Shown here piece by piece: positions 38,001 through 45,487 of a DNA stretch of 64,000 bases. Positions within the stretch are counted from its first letter, which is position 1. Each line of letters begins with the position of its first letter. The position numbers and the translations under genes were made by a program. The stretch is taken from NCBI GenBank assembly GCA_027307045.1, contig DAHUXR010000002.1, forward strand, positions 42,437 to 106,436, given 5' to 3'. The stretch is from Acidobacteriaceae bacterium. GTDB taxonomy: Bacteria; Acidobacteriota; Terriglobia; Terriglobales; Acidobacteriaceae. The notes beneath the pieces were generated by a model that worked only from the letters and a program-made list of their open reading frames with translations, had not been told where the DNA came from and made no database searches.

Positions 38001-39643
38001 TTCCCCTTCATCGCCCGCCCAGTTTCTTTTGCATGCCATGGATAAGGAGCAATGCCTCCAAAGACGATAGTTGTTCCTTCTACTGTCAAATCGCGGCCCA
38101 GTTCAAACCGCGTGCTGACGTTCACAATACTGTGCGCGTTGACATCACGCAGGGCCACTTTCTGCGCCAGAGTGACTTCGCGCCGTTCGCCCAGCGGCAG
38201 GTCATAGCTGATCAGGATGATATTGTCAGCCAGCTTGGGATCAGCCACCACCTTCTGCACCAGCTCTTCCACTGTGCTCTCAACCCGGCGCTGCCTGCCC
38301 GTGCTGATATCCAGGTATTCGATGCGCGCCTCAACTGCTACCAGCGTGGTGAAAATGTCGGAAGGAAACGGCTCGCCCGTTCCCTGAGCAATGTGCTTCA
38401 ACACCAGCATGGTGTTGCCGCCCAGTGATGCGGCGTTGCGAACAATTCGTCCGGCGGTCCTGCGCGCCATGAATTGCATGGCCCACAGACGGCTGGAAAC
38501 CGGCAGATCCTTGGCCTTGAGTTCAACTTCAATCGCTTCAATCAGGTCGTTGTAGTTAATGCCGGAACCTACATGCAGTGCGCCTTTCCTGACCTTAGGT
38601 TCAGCATAAAAATCAGGAATGAGCCGGATGTCCACCATCACTTCGGATTCCAGATATTCCTCTTTGTAGATTCCATATCCGGTATTGCCATGCACCAGCC
38701 GCAACTTCTTGTCGCGGTTCTTATCAATGATCTTGACCAGCTCATTCAGCGTGACCGGCGTGTACCACGTCTGCTTTCCATGCTGCACTGAGACAGGTTC
38801 CGGCGGCGCTTTGGCGGCATCAGGAAACGGAATTACCAGGGCAGCAGGTTTCTGCGCCTGACATCCGGCATCGCCCAGGCACTTCATGCGGTGCTTTTCG
38901 TCCTCCGCTGTCCAGTCGGAAGCAAAGGTCTTCATTCCGGTCAGAATCGCGCGATATCCGGTACAGCGGCAGATGTTGCCGTCGAAAATGTCTTCGATTT
39001 CCTTCTTCGTGGCGTTGGGATTGTTCACAATGAACTCTGACATGTTCATCACAAAACCCACGCTGCAATAACCGCACTGGCTGCCGTTGTTCATGGCCAG
39101 CCGGTAAGCCACCGGGTTCATGCCTTCATGCACAGCGCAGGAAGGATGCTCAGCCGCTTCCTCCCCCACCTCCTTGAGCTCGGGTTCGTGGCTCTTGGCC
39201 AGTACACCGAGGGCCAGCTTCACAGACGCCTGCACTTCTTTCCTTTTAGCCTCCGTCTGTAGATGGGCCTGAACTATCGCCGGCAGCGGTGGGGCCTCAA
39301 TGGGAGCGCCGCCACGGGAATATGTGGGAGCGTGGTCCGGGTGGGCAGGATTCGGACGCCGGGCCGCTCCTGTGCCTTCAACCGTAGTTACTACCAGCCC
39401 GCCAAGCGCGCACACTGGACGCAAACACGAATTGATGGCGCGATGCTCGATTTCCTTCTCAGCCGGATTCCAGTTCGAGAGGATGACGGTGCATCCGCCG
39501 CAGCCGCCCTGGCCACAAGGCTTCTTTGGTCCGGCCAATGCAACTTCAGGGGAACGTAGATAGTCAATCAGCAGCAGGTCAGGTGAAGGGTCTTGGATGG
39601 AAACTTCTTTTCCATTGAGGTAGAAGGATACTTGATTTGCCAT
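35033..39643 (-). CDS. Single-chain xanthine dehydrogenase-like molybdenum hydroxylase
   Basis: This 1536-residue protein combines in one chain, in order, a plant-type 2Fe-2S domain (CGQGGCGGC), a second 2Fe-2S domain (QCGYCSVGF ... NICRCTGY) and an FAD domain. The molybdopterin domain follows (GGQAHFYMEPQ, GGGFGGKTEQ, STAMRAFGD, MGQGLTTQ, GEPPLVLSNSVFF). This is the eukaryotic-style fusion, longer than the usual 1330-1360 residues because of an insert of about 80 residues before the second cluster. Where bovine enzyme has the substrate residue Glu802 (GFGGKE), here there is Thr, while the Arg880 and Glu1261 equivalents are kept. Substrate is therefore uncertain. Start 39643 is chosen by homology. 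Confidence 0.88.
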   Translation of the reverse strand: MANQVSFYLNGKEVSIQDPSPDLLLIDYLRSPEVALAGPKKPCGQGGCGGCTVILSNWNPAEKEIEHRAINSCLRPVCALGGLVVTTVEGTGAARRPNPAHPDHAPTYSRGGAPIEAPPLPAIVQAHLQTEAKRKEVQASVKLALGVLAKSHEPELKEVGEEAAEHPSCAVHEGMNPVAYRLAMNNGSQCGYCSVGFVMNMSEFIVNNPNATKKEIEDIFDGNICRCTGYRAILTGMKTFASDWTAEDEKHRMKCLGDAGCQAQKPAALVIPFPDAAKAPPEPVSVQHGKQTWYTPVTLNELVKIIDKNRDKKLRLVHGNTGYGIYKEEYLESEVMVDIRLIPDFYAEPKVRKGALHVGSGINYNDLIEAIEVELKAKDLPVSSRLWAMQFMARRTAGRIVRNAASLGGNTMLVLKHIAQGTGEPFPSDIFTTLVAVEARIEYLDISTGRQRRVESTVEELVQKVVADPKLADNIILISYDLPLGERREVTLAQKVALRDVNAHSIVNVSTRFELGRDLTVEGTTIVFGGIAPYPWHAKETGRAMKGNKLSLAEMPRLAEILEREVLAELKRWTARMKGLPSEGFTDQYRAQLAVSFLYKAVVNALLPDKGAVPEDIRSSGIITWGRWPASDGTQHYDDSQKWKQPVGQPYIKLTAMYQTSGQLHYTHELPVPPLTVNGAFVQSSRALANFHFIIPGKKEEVTILELRHHLSEFSPAFVDLITANEIKDGGINFQGMGGDQPLFAVDQVRYLGQSIAMVLAKTEQDAIDIALYATKNCIAYTPVVWPKQPAPPDGKRWNKEWYEPILDLEQAIAMGSIFADAPASAPFATHIWKITRPGSRFDWMTPDKDPLDRKIVNRTGSVDGLSCQVIESTQINGGQAHFYMEPQACIALPADERRIIVKPSTQSPMEMHATTAMALGIEYHRIDVQVPAVGGGFGGKTEQARFVVGPTAVAAYSSKQPVRVAVPREADTIMIGKRHAYYGQYQIAVDRGLSNPEDKGIIRGFQTKMWGDGGAFYDCSFIVSNCIQLRADNAYKVANFENQLDVCRTNTAPSTAMRAFGDVQGKNIIENAIDDAAFSLGMRPEVLREKNFYDRGDVTPFGQALSYCYMKDVWKYLKEISKFHEKLRAVEEFNKKNRWRKRGLGMIPVKYGSGYNFVQIEQAAAIISINQGDGSVIIHQGGIEMGQGLTTQIVQVASYVLNVPMEMIYVETTRTSVTPHPTSTGGSTGTTYNGTAVKRTCETLSARLMEFAYEMLKENGPGYCKQQNIDFWNYGQQGWAAEIETVVNGKKVKKLIWQYLVQLAYSKRVNLIANFTAPIQGGTTPVPAMTFKSAKDQPVIPGIELSQPGPISGIVDSFVGFTYSGACSVVEVDILTGEVKILSADIVYDMGWSLNPAIDIGQVEGAFIQGVGYLLTEKLVFEQEGPEKGRLNSVNTWRYKPPAVTTIPLEMNVHLFPRDIAKNVPEDPNDLFSSKEIGEPPLVLSNSVFFAVKDAVRASRLERNLNGLFRMDAPATVQEVRRACDVSINDFKNPH

Positions 39644-40213
39644 TTCTTTCAGGCTCGGCTTTCTTTGGAGATCCAGGAGGGTTGCTGCGAGGGTCCCTGA
39701 TTCTCCGGTGTGCGCAGAAATATATCTCGCCCCACGAGAATATGCAAATTGCTTTTTCTTATCCAGGCGCAAATATGATTTGTGATTCTAGTTGCACAGC
39801 GACAACTCAAAAGGCGCGATATGAGAATAGTTCGCCCTACCACGAAGATCTGAATCGCTGTGCGCAATTTTTTGCTTAATGCATCAGGCAGGATAGAGAG
39901 ACTAGGGTAACTATTTCGATAATTTGCTTCACTCTTCCATTGACGACAACGCAAATCGAGAGTTAGTCTTTTCATAATTCGTTCCGGAATCGACTTTCGT
40001 CGCTTCCTCCACCGGACCTCAATCGCAGTTGAGTGATGAGTCGGCGGATTCCACTGAATCTAGCCCCAGAATTTGGAGAAACAACAGAATCAAAAGCACT
40101 CCCCGCGGGAGCGAGGGGGGATCTTTGTGCAACTTCTCACCGCGGAAATCGCGCTGTGGCGAAGACTGATGTTTCAAACACGCTGGAACGACTTGCAAGG
40201 AGGGATTCGCAAC
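39644..40213. other. Divergent intergenic region
   Basis: This 570-base region lies between the minus-strand molybdenum hydroxylase and the plus-strand cupredoxin. No convincing gene is seen; it likely holds promoters for both directions, but no clear consensus boxes could be assigned. Confidence 0.5.
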
Positions 40214-40543
40214 ATGCCTTTTCAATGGCTCATCAACGTCAACCCAAACGCAACCAAACCGCCGCGTGCGAAATTTAATCCGAACCCGCTGCCGCAAGTC
40301 CAGCCTGGAGACAACATTGTGTGGGCCAACAACGACACAGTGCCGCATTGGCCCGGCGTAGCAGGAAATCCTGCTTTCTTCATGCCGAATCAGATTGCGC
40401 CCAACTCTTCTTCCAGTGCGTTCACTCCCACTGCGGCCGGGAATATTGACTACTTCTGCTCTTTGCATCCCGATGAAAAAGGCATTATTCAGGTGATCGC
40501 AGCACCCGCAACCCCACCTCCGCCAAACGATCCGGCGAAATGA
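40214..40543 (+). CDS. Small cupredoxin-like protein
   Basis: This 109-residue plastocyanin-type domain has copper ligands seen as the first His (TVPHWPG), and Cys and His in YFCSLHPDEKG. The axial Met that normally follows is absent. The protein has no signal peptide from this start, which is fixed by AGGAGGGAT before ATG 40214, so it may be cytosolic or exported by another route. The multicopper oxidase follows after 63 bases, suggesting electron exchange. Confidence 0.75.
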   Translation: MPFQWLINVNPNATKPPRAKFNPNPLPQVQPGDNIVWANNDTVPHWPGVAGNPAFFMPNQIAPNSSSSAFTPTAAGNIDYFCSLHPDEKGIIQVIAAPATPPPPNDPAK

Positions 40544-40606
40544 TGCCGCCCTAAACTCTGTTCTATTCCAGCGTTTCGCGCAGATGCCCCAAAGAAAGGA
40601 TGAGTT

Positions 40607-42895
40607 ATGACAAGCTGCCAGGCTGTAATTTCCGAATGTACTCATGATGAGAAGAGAAAGAAACGGAGACGCCAATGCACCGCTCTGTTTGCAAGCTGCG
40701 GCTTTTTCATGGTCCTCTTCTTTTTTGCTCCCCGCGCCAACGCACAGGGACCGCAGATTGTTAATTGCCCCAATCCCCTTGCCGGCCAACTACTCCTCAC
40801 CGTGCCGGAGATCAAGAGCGAAAACGGACGGCTAAAAGCTTTGCTTGTACTGGGTGATAATGACAAGCGCGTGATGTGGGATTCCGGGAGCACGCCACGC
40901 TGTGCTACTCAGTTCATGCGGTATTTTCACGGACGCAGCCTGTTGAAGCCCGGTCCCGAAGACCCCCTTTTTTCCAAGAGTGATCCTATTCCGGGCCCCA
41001 CACTTCGGGCCCGAGTGGGCGACCTGATTGAGGTCCAGTTTGAGAACCTTATCAATACACAGCATTTCATCAACTCGCTTGACCGTGGGGACGGCGGCTG
41101 CGATATCACCTTTGCCGGTTCCGGGAAAAAGTCAGCAAACCTGAATGCCGACAAGATGCCGAATTGCCTGCATGGCTCCAGCACCGTAAACGTGCACTTC
41201 CACGGGACACATACCACTCCCAATACCACTGGCGATAACGTGCTTCTCTTCATTCGTCCGGCCCAGGCCCCACTGCCGCCTGATGGTCAGAAGGCCATCA
41301 ACGATTTCTTCACCGCATGCGAAAAAACTGGCACACCCTCATACTGGACCGATATGCCGGCCCCATGGCAGGGACTGCAGAAACGGTGGGTCACAAACTA
41401 TGACAATTCAGCGCCCTATAAAGGACAGTCGCCTCCACATGGCGGACCTCCAGTGCTGCCCAAAGACATGCAACTCTCTCCTGTCAACCAGACTGAGATC
41501 GCAAACCGCATGTGGCCCCAATACCACATCGGATACTTTCCGTATTGCTTCAGGATTCCCACTTATGATCCGGCAAAGGTGAAGATGGGGCAGTCGCCGG
41601 GCACGCACTGGTACCATGCTCACAAGCACGGATCTACGGCCCTCAACGTCGCCAACGGCATGACGGGGGCTTTCATTATTGAAGGCAAGTACGATGACGA
41701 CCTGAACAAATTCTATAAATCAAATCCGAACTGGAAGTTTCAGGAGCAGGTCCTTGTCATTCAACAGCTAACCACCGTGCTGAATCTCACCGTTCCCGGA
41801 GGAGGGCCGGGCAGCCGCTCTGTACCACCACTATCAGTGAACGGGCGTATTGCGCCGGTCATCACCATGCAGCCGAACCAGGTCCAATTCTGGCGGCTGA
41901 TCAATGGCGCCGAGCGTGATGCGGCGCTTTTTCAAGGCTTCTTTGCGCGTGGTTCCGCTACAGCGTGTACGGGCACTCCAACTACAACGTGCGTTCATTG
42001 GAAGCAGATTGCCCAGGATGGGGTCCAGTTCAAATTTTCGAACTATGTTGGGACCGAGGACAGCCACATCAATATGGCGCCCGCGAACCGTGCAGACTTG
42101 CTGGTGCAGGCACCTTCCACTGAGGGAACCTATGATCTAAAAGTCCAGGCTGGACTCTGCCGGCAGAACTGCGCCTCACAGACAGAAACGCTGTTGACCG
42201 TGGTGGTGAAAGGCAGCGCCATTTCTCCCGCCATGCCATTCATTACCAATGAATCGGATTTCCCCACGTTCCCACCTTTCCTGGCCGATATTCCAGAGAG
42301 CGATATCGTTGTGAGACGTGATCTTGTTTTTCATGACAACGCTCCTCTGCTGGAAATCAACGGCAAACAATTCGAGGACCACACAATCAACCAGGCCATG
42401 CTTTTGAATTCCACAGAAGAATGGAAAGTATCCAATCTGGATGCCACCAAGGAACATCCATTCCATATCCACGTGAATCCGTTTCAAATCACAGAGGTAT
42501 TTCAGCCGCAGAGCGCAGAGGCCAAGGACCCGAAGAACCCTTGTTACGCAGACCCAATGAAGCCTGAGACATGGAAGGCATGCCATTCTCCCGAAAAAGA
42601 CTTTATCTGGTGGGACGCTTTTGCCATACCGGCGTCACGGGAAGATAATCTGCCTTCGAATGTGTGCACAGTCCTGAGTGCCTGTCCGGCGGACATCCAG
42701 AAGTATACGAGTTGCACCAAGGGAGCCAATCCCGTTTGCACGGTCACAATTCCCGGATACTACAAGATGCGGAGCCGTTTTGTTGATTATCCCGGCCAGT
42801 TTGTACTGCACTGCCACATCCTTACGCATGAGGACCGCGGCATGATGGAACTGATAGAAGTGGTTCCTGATACCACGATCTACGCTCACCACTAA
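40607..42895 (+). CDS. Secreted multicopper oxidase
   Basis: This 762-residue exported oxidase has all four copper motifs: HFHG (His197/199), HWYHAH (His334-339), HPFHIH (from His617) and HCHILTHEDRGMM (from His735). The last contains the type 1 Cys, His and Met ligands. The signal peptide has a basic KRKKRRR stretch and a cleavage near ANA-Q. The spacing is wider than in laccases of about 500 residues. Metal, phenol or bilirubin oxidation are all possible. AAAGGAT precedes the start. Confidence 0.92.
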   Translation: MTSCQAVISECTHDEKRKKRRRQCTALFASCGFFMVLFFFAPRANAQGPQIVNCPNPLAGQLLLTVPEIKSENGRLKALLVLGDNDKRVMWDSGSTPRCATQFMRYFHGRSLLKPGPEDPLFSKSDPIPGPTLRARVGDLIEVQFENLINTQHFINSLDRGDGGCDITFAGSGKKSANLNADKMPNCLHGSSTVNVHFHGTHTTPNTTGDNVLLFIRPAQAPLPPDGQKAINDFFTACEKTGTPSYWTDMPAPWQGLQKRWVTNYDNSAPYKGQSPPHGGPPVLPKDMQLSPVNQTEIANRMWPQYHIGYFPYCFRIPTYDPAKVKMGQSPGTHWYHAHKHGSTALNVANGMTGAFIIEGKYDDDLNKFYKSNPNWKFQEQVLVIQQLTTVLNLTVPGGGPGSRSVPPLSVNGRIAPVITMQPNQVQFWRLINGAERDAALFQGFFARGSATACTGTPTTTCVHWKQIAQDGVQFKFSNYVGTEDSHINMAPANRADLLVQAPSTEGTYDLKVQAGLCRQNCASQTETLLTVVVKGSAISPAMPFITNESDFPTFPPFLADIPESDIVVRRDLVFHDNAPLLEINGKQFEDHTINQAMLLNSTEEWKVSNLDATKEHPFHIHVNPFQITEVFQPQSAEAKDPKNPCYADPMKPETWKACHSPEKDFIWWDAFAIPASREDNLPSNVCTVLSACPADIQKYTSCTKGANPVCTVTIPGYYKMRSRFVDYPGQFVLHCHILTHEDRGMMELIEVVPDTTIYAHH

Positions 42896-42902
42896 CCTTC
42901 AC

Positions 42903-42981
42903 AAGAAGCACGGTATGTCTCGATGAGCTTGCGGCTGACTTGATTTCCACCGTCACCGCGCACACGGGCACCGTGCTTCTT
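42903..42981. repeat. 12-bp inverted repeat between convergent genes
   Basis: AAGAAGCACGGT (42903-42914) is exactly repeated in inverse as ACCGTGCTTCTT (42970-42981), 55 bases apart, between the ends of the multicopper oxidase and mosB. It could form a long stem acting as a terminator for both genes, or be the ends of a small element. Confidence 0.6.
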
Positions 42982-43041
42982 ACGATCCCAAAAGGGTACA
43001 GATTGACCAAGGCGGGTCGGCCTTCCGCGGCCTTAAGGATG

Positions 43042-43860
43042 TCATTGCTGAATCAAGGTACCAACCGATTCTCCGTTGAGGGCGCGCGTGAGATTACCCG
43101 GCCTTAAGCCGTTGATAAGGCGAATGCTGCGCGCCAGTTTTGCACGCGTCAATAGATCAAGAACAACCGGTTCGATTGGGAGGGTGCGCAATTTCCGGTC
43201 AATGATTTCCTGAGCACGGGCCTGCTGAATGAACTCCGCCTCGGGGTGGGTTTTCGGGTCGGCTGCATAAAGTCCATCCACATCCTTGATAAAGATCACG
43301 CTGCGCACGCCAAAAACTTCGCCCACCAAATACGAGCCAGCATCGCTGCCGTGAGGTGGCAATTTGCCTACAAGAGGTGGATGCTCCCACAGAGAGTAAG
43401 GCGGAATACCGTTAAAGACGGCTCCACGTGCCGCTGCCAACATCGCCGGCAGCAATTGCACGACGAAGGGAGCTTCCAAATAGACAAATCCATGCTTCGC
43501 CAAAAGGCAAGAAACCATATATGCATTTTGAGCAGAGTCTTTTGCGCTAAGGGCAGCCAGTGCGCCGGTGGGCAATCCCAAATCCAGTCCTACTGAAAAG
43601 ATGTGCCGGGAACGAACGCCGGCTCCAACGCCGATAATCATTCGGTGCTTTGCCTGGTTGGCTACGATCTCCTCCAATAGAGGGAGCAGCGCTGAACGGC
43701 CCCGATCCATGATCGAATGACCACCAATCTGAATTACATTGACATCCGGCAAGATTGAAGAAACCGGAGCTTCTGTGCGGGCGATAACATTTTTGTCCAC
43801 CAAGGATTCACGCATAAGGCTTGATGTGACATGCTGGGATTTGGAATGGTCAAAGCTCAC
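43042..43860 (-). CDS. mosB: Molybdenum storage protein, beta-type subunit
   Basis: This 272-residue amino-acid-kinase-fold protein closely follows the Azotobacter MoSto beta pattern: GGHSIMDRG, VGAGVRSRHIFSVGLDLGLPTG, AAARGAVFNGIPPY, LPPHGSDAGSYLV, and IRLINGLRPGNLTRAL. The Lys expected in the nucleotide-site VVKIGG is Gln here (VIQIGG). MoSto packs polyoxomolybdate clusters inside a hexamer using ATP. It starts with GTG inside the stop of mosA (GTGA overlap), so the two are made in equal amounts. Confidence 0.85.
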   Translation of the reverse strand: MSFDHSKSQHVTSSLMRESLVDKNVIARTEAPVSSILPDVNVIQIGGHSIMDRGRSALLPLLEEIVANQAKHRMIIGVGAGVRSRHIFSVGLDLGLPTGALAALSAKDSAQNAYMVSCLLAKHGFVYLEAPFVVQLLPAMLAAARGAVFNGIPPYSLWEHPPLVGKLPPHGSDAGSYLVGEVFGVRSVIFIKDVDGLYAADPKTHPEAEFIQQARAQEIIDRKLRTLPIEPVVLDLLTRAKLARSIRLINGLRPGNLTRALNGESVGTLIQQ

Positions 43861-44699
43861 TCGGCATCTCCGTTTCTGTAGATAATGGTTCCCACGGGTT
43901 CACCGTCCAGGGCGGCAGTGAGTTGACCAGGCTTTAAACCGTTAACAAATTGAATTTCGCGAATGTTACGCGCCCGTGCCAGGAATTCCAGCACCGCCCG
44001 TTCCACAATCAGGTCTTCCAAGTCCCGCCTCAATAATTCCTCAACGCTAATACGAGGAATATACTCAGACGATGGATCCTTTTTGGGATCAGCGGCGTAG
44101 AGTCCGTCTTCATCTTTTACATAAATCATCTTTCGTGCGCCAAACACTTCGGCGATCAAGAAGCAACCCGTGTCAGTACGCTGGGGAGGAATGCGTCCAG
44201 CAACAGGGTTAGGTTCCCAAAGTTTGTAGGGTGGCATTCCCTGGCAGACCACTGCGCCACGTTCCAGCAAATAATGTGGCAACGTGCTAAACCCTTCCGG
44301 CTCGACAAAAGGGATACCATACTGGGCGAGCAGATAGTGCAGCATTTGCGCATTTTGCCACGCCACAGCCGTGCCCAGCACAGTGAGAACTCCAGTGGGA
44401 AGTCCAAGATCAATAGCCAGGCTGTAAATATGCCGTGCGCGTGTTCCTGCACCCGTGCCCAGGATCATCTTGTGTCGAGCAAGGTTGTCCACGATCTCTT
44501 TCACGAGCGGATACACCGCGGAACGTCCGCGATCCATAATACTTTGCCCACCGATCTTGACAACATTGACCCAGGGCAAAATCGCGAAATCAGGTGTATC
44601 TTCAGTGGCCTTTTGCACTGAAGCATCTGTTAGTGAGTTCAAGACCAGTTGTTTTCCCAGTCCGGTAAGTAGTACGTTCTTCTCTTCCATGTCTTTCAT
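43857..44699 (-). CDS. mosA: Molybdenum storage protein, alpha-type subunit
   Basis: This 280-residue paralogue of mosB matches the Azotobacter MoSto alpha subunit: WVNVVKIGGQSIMDRG, LGTGAGTRARHIY, GMPPYKLW, MIYVKDEDGLYAADPK, FVNGLKPGQLTAAL. The nucleotide-site Lys (KIGG) is kept. It overlaps mosB and follows the methyltransferase gene by 23 bases. The start is ATG 44699 or ATG 44690; neither has a strong ribosome site. The two subunits together predict a functional molybdate/tungstate store, next to a molybdenum hydroxylase 4 kb away. Confidence 0.87.
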   Translation of the reverse strand: MKDMEEKNVLLTGLGKQLVLNSLTDASVQKATEDTPDFAILPWVNVVKIGGQSIMDRGRSAVYPLVKEIVDNLARHKMILGTGAGTRARHIYSLAIDLGLPTGVLTVLGTAVAWQNAQMLHYLLAQYGIPFVEPEGFSTLPHYLLERGAVVCQGMPPYKLWEPNPVAGRIPPQRTDTGCFLIAEVFGARKMIYVKDEDGLYAADPKKDPSSEYIPRISVEELLRRDLEDLIVERAVLEFLARARNIREIQFVNGLKPGQLTAALDGEPVGTIIYRNGDAE

Positions 44700-44722
44700 C
44701 GCGTGTCTTTTTTAAGTGCCTT

Positions 44723-45487
44723 TCAGAATTCAAAAATGTCCAATTCAAAGCTACGCTGTTCGGCTAATCCGTTCTCCAATGACCCCAAGGTTTCTGTTGC
44801 CCACGCGCTTAGTTTTTGAAGAGCTTGTTCTTGCACATCAGGTAGCAATGCAGCAAAACGCGCTCCGGAACGATGGCGCGAGATAAACTCTTGCGCAGTT
44901 CCCAAGTGGTTCCATGAAGCTACCTGCGAATGGACGTGCCGCGTGGCCAGAGACTTCAACCAATCCAGTGACTGTCGATGTGACTCCTGTGACCGATGCC
45001 ATGGAATTCCCATTGACTGCAGAATCATCTTCAGTTGATGTTTTAACTGTACATTGATGCCAGCCTCAGAGCTGGCCGTGCGACCGACTGCCACAATTCC
45101 GCCAGGACGACAGACGCGCCGCACTTCATTGAGCATGGGCTGCCAGTCACCTGTTCCGCTCAGAACGTGCATTAGCAACACTACGTCAAAAGAACCATTA
45201 CGGAATGGCAGCCGCCGTCCGTCAGCCTGAGCAAGGCAGGCCTTAGTCGTGCTGTCTCGAAACTCCCGCAGCATGGCAAGAGACGTGTCAACTCCAACAT
45301 AGGTATCCCCGGCCTCGACAAAGGTCCTTCCAATTCGTCCTGTTCCCGCGCCAAGATCCAGTATTCTTGCGGCCGATGAACTGTGAACGGCTGCAAAGAT
45401 CGACGCTCGAATTGCCTGAGGAACACCATCAGGTAGAATGCGAAAGCGCTCGAAACTGGAAGCAACAGCATCGAAAGCCGATGTCAT
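44723..45487 (-). CDS. Class I SAM-dependent methyltransferase
   Basis: This 254-residue protein has the SAM-binding motif ILDLGAGTGRIG near residue 42, an acidic VGVDTS after strand 2, and FDVVLLMHVLS at motif IV. It belongs to the methyltransferase type-11 group and has an unknown substrate. Its stop and the start of the next gene are close, and its own start overlaps the stop of the ABC gene (TGATG). It is the second gene of a four-gene operon with the molybdenum storage subunits, a partner I do not know from other genomes. Confidence 0.85.
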   Translation of the reverse strand: MTSAFDAVASSFERFRILPDGVPQAIRASIFAAVHSSSAARILDLGAGTGRIGRTFVEAGDTYVGVDTSLAMLREFRDSTTKACLAQADGRRLPFRNGSFDVVLLMHVLSGTGDWQPMLNEVRRVCRPGGIVAVGRTASSEAGINVQLKHQLKMILQSMGIPWHRSQESHRQSLDWLKSLATRHVHSQVASWNHLGTAQEFISRHRSGARFAALLPDVQEQALQKLSAWATETLGSLENGLAEQRSFELDIFEF

